A DNA stretch of 64,000 nucleotides, taken from Prevotella sp. 10(H). GTDB taxonomy: Bacteria; Bacteroidota; Bacteroidia; Bacteroidales; Dysgonomonadaceae. The translations under genes and the position numbers were made by a program. This document shows, piece after piece, positions 1-10,024 of the stretch; the first letter of the stretch is position 1, and every line of letters starts with the position of its first letter. The DNA lies in NCBI RefSeq assembly GCF_000711235.1, contig NZ_JOMI01000009.1, positions 248,001 through 312,000 on the forward strand, read 5' to 3'. Under the pieces are notes generated by a model. It searched no databases. It was not told the DNA's origin and was given only the letters and a program-made list of their open reading frames with translations.

Positions 1-2108
1 GTTTACAGCCTTCTTTATAATATAATCGTCGGACAGAGAGTCTGCTATAAATTACAGCATATCCTTATTATCCTCGACGATAAGGATAGAAAGGCGATGT
101 TTTTTTGACAGTATATTTTGATGAGAACTGTTATTCGCTTCTTCGATTTCTTCTTCAGCATCGAGGTTTATAGGTATTTTCAGAGTGAAGGTATTCAGGT
201 TATCATGAATGTTATATAATAAATATCCTCCGTGAAGTTCTGCTAGTGATCTTGCAAGCGGTAATCCTATACCCGAGCCCGAACTTTCGCTGTACGTCCT
301 GTTGATCTGAAAGAAAGGCTCAAATATTTTATCCTTGAATTCATCTTCAATAAGTTCCCCATCATTCGATACTTTAACCGTCAGATAGGTTTGGTCTAAA
401 GATATTTCCATCTCTATCTGCTTATGTGAATACTTTATAGCATTCGAAAGCATATTGTCGAAGATTTTTGTCAAAGCATTCTTATCTGCTATGATATGAC
501 TTCCGGCAAAATTACAGATCACCCTGAATTCTTTTTTCCCGACAGCCCATTCCCGCTGATATCTGTTCTTTATCTCCTCTACAAAGCGGTCTAGGTCTAT
601 CTGTACATAGTGTAACATGAACTTGTCACTATCGACTTTTCTGAAGTCAAGCAGTTGATTGATCAGGTTCAGCAGGTGCTTGGTATTGTTTTCGATTATT
701 TCAAGATTGTGCCTAACTTTCTTATCAGCTATCTCTGTTTTCATGATTGTTTCAAGCGGTCCGTTTATAAGGGTGACCGGCGTCCGTATCTCGTGAGCGA
801 TCTCGGTAAAGAAATTGACCTTTGTTTCATACAATTCCTTTTCTTTCTCTATTTCGAATAGCTTCTGTTTTTCCTTATTCCTTTTTTTGTATTTCTTTAA
901 AGAATATCTGATAACGAGATAAGATATAATCAGGAACAGAAAAACATAAGCAATAATTGCAAAAACAGAAGCCCACCATGGCGGTAGTATTTCTATATCT
1001 ATCGTTCGCACATCCTCACTCCAAACCCCATCGTTATTCGAAGTCCTTACCATAAATGTATACTTTCCCGAAGGCAATTTGGCATACGAGGCAGAATGAT
1101 TGTTTCGGGTATATATCCAGTCGTCATCGATGTTTTCCATCTTATATGCATAGAGGTTAGAGCGCGATGCCTTAAAAGTACATCCGACAAAGCATATGGG
1201 TTGCTCTGATCTTCCTTAGCATGATATACAGTATTTCGTTTCTGATCGATAACGAATACCCCGTCTTCGGTAGCCACCCATATTTCATTATCGTTGAATG
1301 TATGTACATCTCTTATTATTTTATAATCGATATCACTCATGCCCATATCCACAATCAGGTTCCGGCGTTTATCCAGCTTCAAGAGTTTGCTTTCGTGGAT
1401 ACCTATTATTATATAGTCATTATCATGCGAAATAGTATATATATTCTTCCCCGACAATGAATTATTCCCGTCGCTATTCCCCAGATACTGCGTAAAAGTC
1501 TCATCCGGCTTGTTATAAAAATATACACCCGAACCGTTTGTACCTATCCATATTTTACCGTTTTTTTCTATAGTTATACACTGCGGATTGCTCACACTGG
1601 GCTTCAGGTCTTCCACAACCGTGTAACGTATTAATTTATTTTCGGTCTTTATATATTTAAATACGCCTTCGTTCGGAGACACTATCCAGATATTATCGTC
1701 AGGGTCGGCCTGTATATCTGATATCCAGTCAGTAACACCCAATCCGTCTTCTGTCTTATTATCAAAGAAGCTAAAGGTTTCCTTAAGGGGATCGAACAGG
1801 AATATACCTTTATCTGTTCCCACCCATAATATTTTGTTTATGTCTTCATAAAGTGCACCTACATTGTTATTTCGTTTTTCAAGATGCGGATCGTAACAAT
1901 CAAATTGTTTTATCGAGATGCCGTCATATCTGTTCAGGCGGTTACGGGTGCCAAACCACATAAACCCGTAACTATCCTGTACTATGGCTTTTACGTTATT
2001 GTGTGACAATCCCGCCCTGCCGTCTATTTGCGAGAAATAGAAGTCATAAGCAAACAGGTTGACGAAAATAGAAAAGAATAACAAACTGAAACAAATTAGT
2101 CTTTTCAT
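1..2108 (-). pseudogene. Broken hybrid two-component system regulator (HTCS) of the adjacent PUL
   Basis: An intact HTCS is an inner-membrane, one-polypeptide sensor of about 1,300-1,400 residues that activates its neighbouring susC operon. Seen here: a signal peptide starting at 2108 and Reg_prop beta-propeller repeats (motifs such as DSYGFMWFGT and NKILWVGTDKG) for only about 310 residues. Near 1165-1200 the coherent reading jumps to another frame, which opens in the Y_Y_Y domain (SNLYAYKMENIDDDW). Next come a membrane helix, the H-box (AHEIRTPVTL), N-box (NMLSNAIKYS) and G-box (GSGIGLPLARS). The receiver domain begins ILIVEDNKDML and hits TAA at 52-54, then continues in the same frame as FIADSLSDDYIIKKAV to the window edge. 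About half of the usual sensor is therefore missing, with a frameshift at the junction, and the stop separates the kinase from the receiver and DNA-binding domains. I infer loss of function. The far end lies outside the window. Confidence 0.88.
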
Positions 2109-2131
2109 AGACAGAGAATTAATATATGTTG

Positions 2132-2139
2132 CAAATATA
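2132..2139 (-). promoter_or_regulatory. Putative -7 element of the HTCS gene
   Basis: On the minus strand this reads TATATTTG, an exact match to the Bacteroidota -7 consensus TAnnTTTG, 24 bases upstream of the HTCS start codon. No well-spaced TTTG -33 element is visible. The left arm of the 22-bp inverted repeat lies just upstream. Confidence 0.4.
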
Positions 2140-2156
2140 AGTAAATGGTTATTGAC

Positions 2157-2241
2157 ATATCTTCCAAAAAATAGGAGAGATTTACTAAAACATAGATATT
2201 AAGGCATTAATAGTAGAATTCTCCTATTTTTTGGAAGATAT
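2157..2241. repeat. Perfect 22-bp inverted repeat between HTCS and susC
   Basis: Arms are 2157-2178 and 2220-2241 and are exact reverse complements (left arm core CTTCCAAAAAATAGG), separated by 41 bases. The repeat sits midway between the two divergent genes, and each arm lies just upstream of a candidate -7 element for the gene on its side (2132-2139 and 2270-2277). This fits a pair of operators for the HTCS DNA-binding domain, which is an inference. A long stem in RNA is possible only if transcription starts further upstream than I propose. Confidence 0.7.
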
Positions 2242-2269
2242 CTGTAAAAGGAGTAGAATACCGAAATCG

Positions 2270-2277
2270 TACTTTTG
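2270..2277 (+). promoter_or_regulatory. Putative -7 element of the susC operon
   Basis: TACTTTTG matches the Bacteroidota TAnnTTTG consensus and would give a leader of roughly 110 bases before the susC start at 2395. The expected -33 TTTG is absent, as might be expected for an activator-dependent promoter. The right arm of the inverted repeat ends 28 bases upstream. Confidence 0.4.
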
Positions 2278-2394
2278 GCTTGGTAAACCTTTTTTGTCAA
2301 ACCTTAAAATAGTATTATGGAATTATATTAATAAATGCTCACATAGACTGCCTTATATTCACACTTATATTAATTCAAATAATTTACCAATCTT

Positions 2395-5300
2395 ATGAGA
2401 AAAACACAATGTATAAGATTTAGGTCTGCTTGTAAGACTTATATCCTTATTTCACTTTTGATGTTATTCCCATTTCACTTATTTGCTGTCGATGGGATTA
2501 ATGAGACGCGCGAAGAACTACAACAGCGGATATCCGTAAAGGGTATTGTAAAGGATGAAACTGACTTGCCGCTGGCAGGAGTTACCGTTCTGGTAAAAGG
2601 GACAACAAACGCAACAATGACATCTGCCAATGGAGAATACACACTGAAAAGTGTACCGGTAGATGCAATTCTGGTCTACTCTTTTATAGGTATGCAAACA
2701 GCCGAGGTAGAAGTAAATCACCAGACATCTATCGATGTTGTTTTGAAAGAAGATGCCATAAAAATGGACGACGTTGTTGTCGTGGCTTTCGGTACGCAGA
2801 AAAAAGAGAGTATGATCAGTTCTATCTCGACTGTCAGCCCGGAAGAGTTAAAGGTTCCATCGAGCAACCTCACCACCGCCTTGGCAGGACGCTTATCGGG
2901 AGTAATTGCTTATCAGCGGAGCGGAGAGCCGGGCATGGACAATGCCGATTTCTTTATTCGTGGGGTAACCACTTTCGGATATAAAAAAGACCCGCTCATA
3001 CTGATAGACGGTATCGAGTCTACTACAACAGATCTGGCACGCCTGCAGCCGGACGACATTCAGGCTTTTTCTATATTGAAAGATGCTACTGCTACAGCAT
3101 TGTACGGAGCCAGAGGTGCCAACGGAGTTATCCAGATAACGACTAAGGAAGGGAAAGAAGGGCCGATAAAAGTTTCTGTACGTTTCGAAAATTCATGGTC
3201 GTCCAATACCAAAAATATAAAACTGGCAGACCCCATTACATTCATGAAAATGGCAAATGAAGCAACCAGAACAAGAGCAGAAGGAGAATTAAATGCAGCA
3301 TTACCTTATTCATATGATAAAATAGAAAGGACTAGGCAGGGCTTAAACCCTTATGTTTATCCGGCCAACGACTGGCGTAAAATGCTGATGAAAAATACAT
3401 CATATAACCCCCGCCTCAATGTAAATCTGAGCGGAGGGGGAGGCATAGGCCGATATTATGTAGCTGCCTCTTATAGCAAGGATAACGGGAATCTGAAGAT
3501 GGATGAACGAAATAATTTCAATAGCAATATCGACCTTCAGACTTACCAGCTAAGATCGAATATTAATCTCGATCTGACAAAGACAACACGTGCCATAGTA
3601 CGATTAAGCGGTACTTTCGATGACTATACAGGGCCTATAGACGGAGGTGAAGTCATGTATAAAAAAATAATGGGAACCAATCCTGTTTTGTTTCCGGCAT
3701 ATTATCCGTCATCACTCGAACCTAAAACCAATCATATCCTGTTCGGGAATGCCAAGCGCGGATATGCAGGCGGAGGTTCAAGCGCGGATTATACAAACCC
3801 GTATGCTGAAATGGTTAAAGGCTATACAGACTATTCACGATCGCAAATGGAAGCCACAATGGAACTGAAGCAGGATTTACGGTTCATCACACAGGGATTG
3901 AATATAAGGGCTATGTTTAACACATCCCGATATTCATTTTATAGGATAAACCGCCAATACAAACCTTATTTTTATGCAGTAGGCTCGTACGACAAGCCAA
4001 CAGATTCATATACAATATCACAGCTTAACGAGAACGACAATCCGACTGAATATCTCGATTACGTCGAAAAAGACAAAGATATAACATCTACCGTTTATAT
4101 AGAGGCGGCATTGTCATATAACAGAAAATTCGATGAAAAACACGACTTAGGCGGATTGCTGGTCTTCCAGCGCCGCGAGAAACTGGAAGCAAATAAAGGT
4201 GATTTGCAGAAATCGCTGCCTTACAGAAATCAGGGTCTCTCGGGTCGCTTTACATATGCTTTCGATAATAGGTATATGGCAGAATTCAATTTCGGGTACA
4301 ATGGTTCGGAACGTTTCTATAAAACAAACCGTTATGGATTTTTTCCTGCTGTAGGGGGAGGATGGTATGTATCTAACGAGAAATTCTGGGAACCGATGAG
4401 CCGTGTCATTTCTAAGTTGAAACTTAAAGCTACATACGGTCTCGTAGGTAATGATGCTATCGGTAACGAAAACGACCGCTTCTTTTATTTATCGAATGTG
4501 AAGATGGATGATGACCAGAAGTCTTACTCTTTCGGAGAAAATTTCCAATATGTAAAAAACGGTATAACAGTTGAACGGTATGGAAACCGCGACATAGGAT
4601 GGGAAAAATCCTACAAATCAAACTTCGGTATAGAACTGGGACTCTTGAATGACTTTGAATTTCAAGTAGATTATTTCACAGAAAAACGAACAAACATTCT
4701 GATGAAACGGCATATAGCCCCGTCGATGGGTCTGGCTGCAGAAGTAAGGGCGAATGTGGGAGAGGCTAAGGCAAAAGGTGTAGATCTTTCACTCGATTAT
4801 AATAAGATGCTGCCTAAGAACTACTGGATACAGGGCAGGGCCAATTTTACCTATGCTCACAGTGAATTCCTGAAATATGAAGAACCCGAATATAATGAAA
4901 AGTACAGGTCACATATAGGGCAATCGCTCAATCAGGAATACGGCTTGATAGCAGAACGCCTGTTTATCGACGAATACGATGTTGCCAATTCGCCTAATCA
5001 AACATGGAGTAAATACGGGCCGGGCGATATAAAATATGTGGATATGAACGGAGACGGACAGATTACTAATGCCGACATGGTACCTATAGGCTATCCTACC
5101 GTACCCGAAATAGTGTATGGCTTCGGTTTTTCGGCAGGAAACGACAGGGTCGATTTCTCCATGTTCTTTCAGGGTTCGGCACGTTCGTCGTTCTGGATAA
5201 ATGCTCAGGATACAAGTCCTTTCGATCATAAGAGTCCTGACAATGACCATCCATACCATCGCGACGTGCCTCTCATCAAAGCATATGCAGACAATCACTG

Positions 5301-5616
5301 GTCGGAAACGAATAGGGATATCTATGCCTTATGGCCACGGCTGAGCCCTAATCTAGTGCGCAACAATACCGATCCCCGCAGTACATGGTTTATGAGAAAT
5401 GGCGCATTCCTAAGACTAAAAAGCGTCGAACTCGGCTATACTTTTCCTGAACATTATTTGAGAAAACTTCATGTAAGTTCTTTCAGAGCCTATGTATCGG
5501 GTACCAACCTTTTAACATGGAGCGGATTTGATCTCTGGGATATCGAAATGGGTGGAAACGGCTTAGGCTATCCTATTCAGCGCGTTATAAATCTGGGTAT
5601 ACAAGTTAACTTTTAA
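2395..5616 (+). CDS. SusC/RagA-family TonB-dependent outer-membrane transporter
   Basis: Forms the TonB-driven outer-membrane channel that imports oligosaccharides captured by its SusD partner. The 1,073-residue protein has a signal peptide (about residues 1-32), a CarboxypepD_reg-like domain (from ISVKGIVKDE, about 48-125), the linker DDVVVVAFGTQKKE, and a plug domain. The SusC hallmark LKDATATALYGARGANGV lies near residues 226-244, followed by a long beta-barrel ending in aromatic NF. A calcium-loop-like DMNGDGQITNAD lies near residue 883. There is no N-terminal STN domain, which agrees with control by an HTCS rather than by an ECF sigma/FecR pair. The frame is open throughout, unlike its partner susD 11 bases downstream. 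Family assignment is secure; the substrate is not. Confidence 0.95.
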   Translation: MRKTQCIRFRSACKTYILISLLMLFPFHLFAVDGINETREELQQRISVKGIVKDETDLPLAGVTVLVKGTTNATMTSANGEYTLKSVPVDAILVYSFIGMQTAEVEVNHQTSIDVVLKEDAIKMDDVVVVAFGTQKKESMISSISTVSPEELKVPSSNLTTALAGRLSGVIAYQRSGEPGMDNADFFIRGVTTFGYKKDPLILIDGIESTTTDLARLQPDDIQAFSILKDATATALYGARGANGVIQITTKEGKEGPIKVSVRFENSWSSNTKNIKLADPITFMKMANEATRTRAEGELNAALPYSYDKIERTRQGLNPYVYPANDWRKMLMKNTSYNPRLNVNLSGGGGIGRYYVAASYSKDNGNLKMDERNNFNSNIDLQTYQLRSNINLDLTKTTRAIVRLSGTFDDYTGPIDGGEVMYKKIMGTNPVLFPAYYPSSLEPKTNHILFGNAKRGYAGGGSSADYTNPYAEMVKGYTDYSRSQMEATMELKQDLRFITQGLNIRAMFNTSRYSFYRINRQYKPYFYAVGSYDKPTDSYTISQLNENDNPTEYLDYVEKDKDITSTVYIEAALSYNRKFDEKHDLGGLLVFQRREKLEANKGDLQKSLPYRNQGLSGRFTYAFDNRYMAEFNFGYNGSERFYKTNRYGFFPAVGGGWYVSNEKFWEPMSRVISKLKLKATYGLVGNDAIGNENDRFFYLSNVKMDDDQKSYSFGENFQYVKNGITVERYGNRDIGWEKSYKSNFGIELGLLNDFEFQVDYFTEKRTNILMKRHIAPSMGLAAEVRANVGEAKAKGVDLSLDYNKMLPKNYWIQGRANFTYAHSEFLKYEEPEYNEKYRSHIGQSLNQEYGLIAERLFIDEYDVANSPNQTWSKYGPGDIKYVDMNGDGQITNADMVPIGYPTVPEIVYGFGFSAGNDRVDFSMFFQGSARSSFWINAQDTSPFDHKSPDNDHPYHRDVPLIKAYADNHWSETNRDIYALWPRLSPNLVRNNTDPRSTWFMRNGAFLRLKSVELGYTFPEHYLRKLHVSSFRAYVSGTNLLTWSGFDLWDIEMGGNGLGYPIQRVINLGIQVNF

Positions 5617-5627
5617 CAATCAATATC

Positions 5628-7524
5628 ATGACTACTAAAAAAATATTGTTTTCTGTCTTGCTTATGTGCTGCTTTTTCTCATGCAACGATTATCTGGATA
5701 TCGTCCCTGATAAAATAGCGACTATCGAAAACGCATTTGCAAACAGGAACGAAGCAGAGAAATACCTGATGACATGTTATTCATATATTCCGTCTCATCA
5801 TCAGCATACCGGTAATATCGCCCTGACGGGTGCCGACGAACTATGGGCCTACTATCCGGGAAGCGACTTCGACCCGTGGATGATTGCCCGGGGAAGTCAA
5901 AACACTAACGATCCGTATATGAACTTCTGGGAAGGAAAGAGAGGCGGCAAATCATTGTACAATGCTTTACACGATTGTAACATCTTTCTCGAAAATGTGG
6001 AGAATACGGAGAAAGTTCCCGACCTGACAACAACAATGAGGCAACGCTGGATAGGTGAAGTTAAATTCCTGAAGGCATATTATCATTTTCTGCTGTTCAG
6101 AATCTATGGCCCGATTGTCATCGTAGATAAAAACATTCCTATCGATGCGCAACCGTTGGAAATGCAAAAAAAACGAAGTTCTGTGGATGAAGTTGTGGAA
6201 TACATAGCAGACCTCCTGGACGATGCCTATGAATATTTACCGCAGGAGGTAACGAATAGGACCGAAGAATTAGGCCGCGTAACCAGACCGGCTGCCCTTA
6301 CCCTGAAAGCCAAACTACTCGTTACGGCTGCCAGTCCCTTATTTAACGGAAATCCCGATTATGCAGACTTTGTCGACAAAGAGGGCATGCATCTGTTTAG
6401 TACCGAATACGACCAAAGCAAGTGGGTAAAAGCTGCAGAAGCGTGTTATGATGCTATAGAATCGTGCAAACTCAATAATATAGAATTATATACTTTCAAA
6501 ACGAAATGAACAGCTGTCGGATGTTACCAAAATACAGATGAGCATCAGAAACAGTATATGCGAGAAATGGAATAATGAACTTATCTGGGGACTTTCCGGT
6601 AGAGCCGTCAATGATCTGCAATCGTTCTGTATGGCGCGTATCGATCCGGAAAATCTTGGAAATATGTGGGCGGCGCAGGAACGCTTGAACCCGACTATCG
6701 AGATTGCCAATAGTTTTTATACTGACAATGGCGTACCGATAAACGAAGATAAAGTATGGGATTATTCGGGCAGGTATAGTAGTCAGGTTGCAGGCTCGGA
6801 AGACCGTTTCAATCTGGCAGAAGGTTACGAGACCGCAAAATTGAATTACCATCGCGAAAACCGTTATTATGCGAGTCTGGCTTTCGACGGCTCCGTATGG
6901 TATATGCAAAAGAACGGCTCGGATGAAAAGGCATTTACCGTAAAAGCACGTATGGGACAGCCACAGGCTAAACTGGGTGCATACAATTATTCCGTAACGG
7001 GATACTGGCCCAAAAAGCTGATCAGCTGGAAATTTGTATTATCAAACAACAGCTCTACCACAGAGTGGTTCCCATGGCCCGAACTGCGTCTGGCAGACCT
7101 GTATCTGCTTTATGCCGAGGCATTGAACGAAAGAGACCAGACTACAGCTGCACTTGATTGGATAGACCCGGTTCGTAAGAGGGCAGGACTTAAAGGTGTG
7201 GAAGAATCATGGAAAAACTACTCTACCAAACCGGATAAATATAAGACAAAAGCCGGCCTGCGCGAAATAATTCAACAGGAACGGACAATCGAACTGGTAT
7301 TCGAAGGACAACGCTACTACGATGTGAGAAGATGGAAGACGGCCGCTACCGAACTGAACCAGAAAATACATGGTTGGGATATCGATCAGGAAGCACCCGA
7401 AGCCTATTACAGGCCTAAAGTATTATTCGATCAGCAGTTTGTCGCGCCACGCGATTATTTCTCACCATTAAGGGAAGAAATACTTTATTTTAATAAGAAT
7501 CTGGTACAAAATCCGAATTGGTAA
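5628..7524 (+). pseudogene. SusD/RagB-family glycan-binding lipoprotein, frameshifted
   Basis: SusD proteins cap the SusC barrel on the cell surface and bind glycan. The first part (5628-6509, 293 residues) has a lipoprotein signal with lipobox FFSC and the SusD N-terminal TPR fold (EVKFLKAYYHFLLFRIYG). It stops at TGA 6507-6509. The rest continues in the +1 frame from about 6505 (NEQLSDVTKIQMSIRNSICEK) to 7524, including the typical ending RRWKTAATELN and the C-terminal FSPLREEILYFNKNLVQNPNW-type tail. A single surplus A in the AAA at 6504-6506 would restore one protein of about 631 residues, the normal SusD length. No slippery heptamer is evident. Without SusD the transporter complex should be impaired. 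A sequencing error remains possible. Confidence 0.88.
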
Positions 7525-7544
7525 AAACCAAAAACAGACTGATT

Positions 7545-8732
7545 ATGAAAAAACATAATTTATATATAATAATTTTAGGGGCGCTGATCACTTTCCTTTC
7601 CTTGCAGGGCTGTAAAGATGATGAGAACACCCCGATAGATAAAGACAACAAAGCGCCGGGGCAGGTATTCAATACCTCGATTGAAAATCTTCCGGGTGCC
7701 GCTCTGATAACCTATAGTTTGCCGTCAGACGATGATTTGCTGTATGTGATAGCCGAATATACCAACAATAACGGCAAAGTATTTGATTTCCGTGCATCAT
7801 ACTATACCAATAATATAAAAGTCGAAGGTTTTGGTGCTGCCGGAGAATATACTGTTAATCTTTATACTGTAGACCGCAGCGAAAACAGGTCGGCACCTGT
7901 GGCTATCAAAGTCAACCCATCGGATCCGCAAGTCCAACTCACTGCCGGCTCGCTGAAAGTACAGCCCGATTTCGGAGGGATGAGTTTCACTTTCGAAAAT
8001 GAAACAAAAGCAGAGCTATCTTTTATTGTATTCACTACAGATGCGGATGGAACGGAAACTGCCGCCGAAACGTTTTACACATCGAGCAAAAGCTCAAAGT
8101 TTGCGGTACGTGGATATGCTGCAGAACCGCGTTTATTTGGAATCGTAGTACAGGACAAATGGGAGAATTCTTCAGAAGGGCTATACCAGACCCTTACCCC
8201 TATTTATGAAACGAAGCTTAATAAATCGCTGTTCCGATCTATCATTTTCCCTAACGATGCCCCTGCGACACATTGGGAGGGTTCGTTAGATTATATGTGG
8301 GATGATGTGGTGAACGATAAAACCGCCCATACCGGAAATGATGCAAGTACTATGCCTAAACATATATCATTCGATATGGGTGTGGAGGCTAAGCTAAGCC
8401 GTGTAAATGTGAAAACAGTGCCTGACGATAAGCACTGGTATAATGATGTTTCGCCACGGTTTTACGAAATATGGGGCTCCTTAGATCCTGATCCGTCGGG
8501 CAGCTTCGATTCATGGACGAAGCTGGTATCTATAGAAAATATAAAACCATCGGGATTATCTGTCGGTACGCTGACAGAAGACGACCGTAGCGCCGGTCGT
8601 AACGGAGATGATGCGGACATCCCGGTAGAGATGCCTAAGGTCAGATATCTGCGGATTGTTTGTACTAAAAACTGGTCGGGTAATACGAATATGTGTATTA
8701 GTGAAATCACATTGTGGGGTGATGATAATTAA
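7545..8732 (+). CDS. Surface lipoprotein with DUF4959, DUF5126 and DUF5000 domains
   Basis: A SusE/F-position accessory lipoprotein, probably a surface glycan-binding protein. I chose ATG 7545 because it begins the signal peptide MKKHNLYIIILGAL with lipobox LQGC. The upstream in-frame start at 7518 would overlap the susD stop and add a charged extension. The mature N-terminus C-K-D-D-E matches the Bacteroidota lipoprotein export signal for surface display. The first domain (KAPGQVFNTSIENLPGAALITYSLP) is typical of DUF4959. The middle is a DUF5126-like sandwich, and the last 160 residues, ending VRYLRIVCTKNWSGNTNMCISEITLWG, have the discoidin-like fold of DUF5000. The actual ligand is unknown. 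Confidence 0.85.
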   Translation: MKKHNLYIIILGALITFLSLQGCKDDENTPIDKDNKAPGQVFNTSIENLPGAALITYSLPSDDDLLYVIAEYTNNNGKVFDFRASYYTNNIKVEGFGAAGEYTVNLYTVDRSENRSAPVAIKVNPSDPQVQLTAGSLKVQPDFGGMSFTFENETKAELSFIVFTTDADGTETAAETFYTSSKSSKFAVRGYAAEPRLFGIVVQDKWENSSEGLYQTLTPIYETKLNKSLFRSIIFPNDAPATHWEGSLDYMWDDVVNDKTAHTGNDASTMPKHISFDMGVEAKLSRVNVKTVPDDKHWYNDVSPRFYEIWGSLDPDPSGSFDSWTKLVSIENIKPSGLSVGTLTEDDRSAGRNGDDADIPVEMPKVRYLRIVCTKNWSGNTNMCISEITLWGDDN

Positions 8733-8735
8733 AAA

Positions 8736-9947
8736 ATGACTAAGATGAAAAATATAATCAAATTCCTGCTTTCAGGATATATAATCTTTTTGTGTTGCAA
8801 AATGACATCTTGTTCGGATATGGATGACTATCTGAAATATCTGGACAATGGAATCCCTACTTATACGGGCATTGTGGACCGGGCAACCTTTCACTCTGGC
8901 GATGAACGTGTTGTCTTTTCAGGCTTATTGACCTCCGATCCTAAGATAAGGAAAGTAATGATATACTGGAATAACCGCAAAGACTCATTGCTACTGGATA
9001 TTAACAGGACAAGCGGGGTAGATACCTTATTTCAGCCGATACCGCTACCCGAAGGAAGATATAATTTTGAAGTGATTTCGTATGACGACAAAGGCATACC
9101 TTCTATAACTGTGTCTAAGGCTGGTATATCTTATGGGGAGGAATATAAATCGGGATTGTACAACAGACCTATCAAAAGTCTGGAAAAAGTAGGTGTCGAT
9201 GCAGTCATCAAATGGTATAACGGAGATGAATCTTCTCCGTTTGTAAAGATCGACTATGAAGATACCGACGGGCAGATACATACAGTAAAAGCCGTGAATA
9301 AAGATGACACTACTGTTCTTAAAAACTACAAAAGTATGAGTCTAGTCAGGCTGCAGGCATATTATTTACCTGATACTATAGCGATTGATACATTCAAGGC
9401 TAAAGTAGATGAACTTGTCGCTCTCGAAAATATTACACGGCAATATATCGTTAATCCGGGTAATCCGTTTCTGCGGGGAGATGACGGCGATGGCAAATGG
9501 GGTACACTAAAGGGTTGGCAATACACATCGAACGTGCTTAACCAAAACGGCAATACTGCCGGAGGATGGTCTACAGATGCGAACGGGACAATACATTTAG
9601 AGTCGCGCGACTGGGGAGGAGATGGTTTTACAAATGGTAAAATATACCAGACAATAACCCTGTCTGCAGGTAAATATTCTCTCGAATATTATAGCGACGG
9701 TTTCGGCGGCAGTGCTACATCTATGTTTGCAGTGGCATTAGGTAATACCTTACCTGACTTGGAGGATATTGAAGGTAACACCCTGGCGCACAAAATAAGC
9801 AAGGATGGAGTTGTAACAGGAAACCATACTATAAATTTCCAGCTCGATAAAGAGGAGATCATAACTTTTGGCTGGACGGTGACTATACCGGGGTCGAATA
9901 CATGGTATCACATTAATTGGGTTAAATTAATGGTATTAGGACTTTAA
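8736..9947 (+). CDS. PUL lipoprotein with DUF4998 and DUF5013-like domains
   Basis: A 403-residue predicted lipoprotein that starts 3 bases after the preceding stop, so the two are surely co-transcribed. A hydrophobic signal ends in lipobox MTSC, followed by SDMDDYLKYL. The N-terminal part (GIVDRATFHSGDERVVFSG, then KIRKVMIYWN) is typical of DUF4998, which has tandem fibronectin-like modules. The C-terminal 160 residues, from NPGNPFLRGDDGDGKWGTL to WYHINWVKLMVLG, match the DUF5013 carbohydrate-binding-like sandwich. Such pairs commonly follow susCD and are thought to bind glycan at the surface. No catalytic residues are evident. An alternative start is ATG 8745. Confidence 0.8.
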   Translation: MTKMKNIIKFLLSGYIIFLCCKMTSCSDMDDYLKYLDNGIPTYTGIVDRATFHSGDERVVFSGLLTSDPKIRKVMIYWNNRKDSLLLDINRTSGVDTLFQPIPLPEGRYNFEVISYDDKGIPSITVSKAGISYGEEYKSGLYNRPIKSLEKVGVDAVIKWYNGDESSPFVKIDYEDTDGQIHTVKAVNKDDTTVLKNYKSMSLVRLQAYYLPDTIAIDTFKAKVDELVALENITRQYIVNPGNPFLRGDDGDGKWGTLKGWQYTSNVLNQNGNTAGGWSTDANGTIHLESRDWGGDGFTNGKIYQTITLSAGKYSLEYYSDGFGGSATSMFAVALGNTLPDLEDIEGNTLAHKISKDGVVTGNHTINFQLDKEEIITFGWTVTIPGSNTWYHINWVKLMVLGL

Positions 9948-9958
9948 GGTTGCTCTTG

Positions 9959-9996
9959 CGGAACCTGCATTGATTTAGTATGCAGGTTCTGCTTTT
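9959..9996 (+). terminator. Hairpin terminator or attenuator after the lipoprotein genes
   Basis: Stem GAACCTGCAT (9961-9970) pairs with ATGCAGGTTC (9980-9989) around a 9-base loop, extendable by two pairs, and is followed by TGCTTTT. It lies 11 bases after the lipoprotein stop and before GH2, so it may lower expression of the hydrolases relative to susCD. Confidence 0.7.
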
Positions 9997-10024
9997 GATG
10001 AAAATTATTTAAAAACTATATTTA

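Noticed and set aside
6497-6510. Programmed +1 frameshift in susD at AAA-TGA
   Set aside because: The RF2-like arrangement needs a slip-prone codon and an upstream stimulator; neither is visible, and SusD genes are not known to be shifted. A simple one-base insertion fits better, especially with other lesions nearby.
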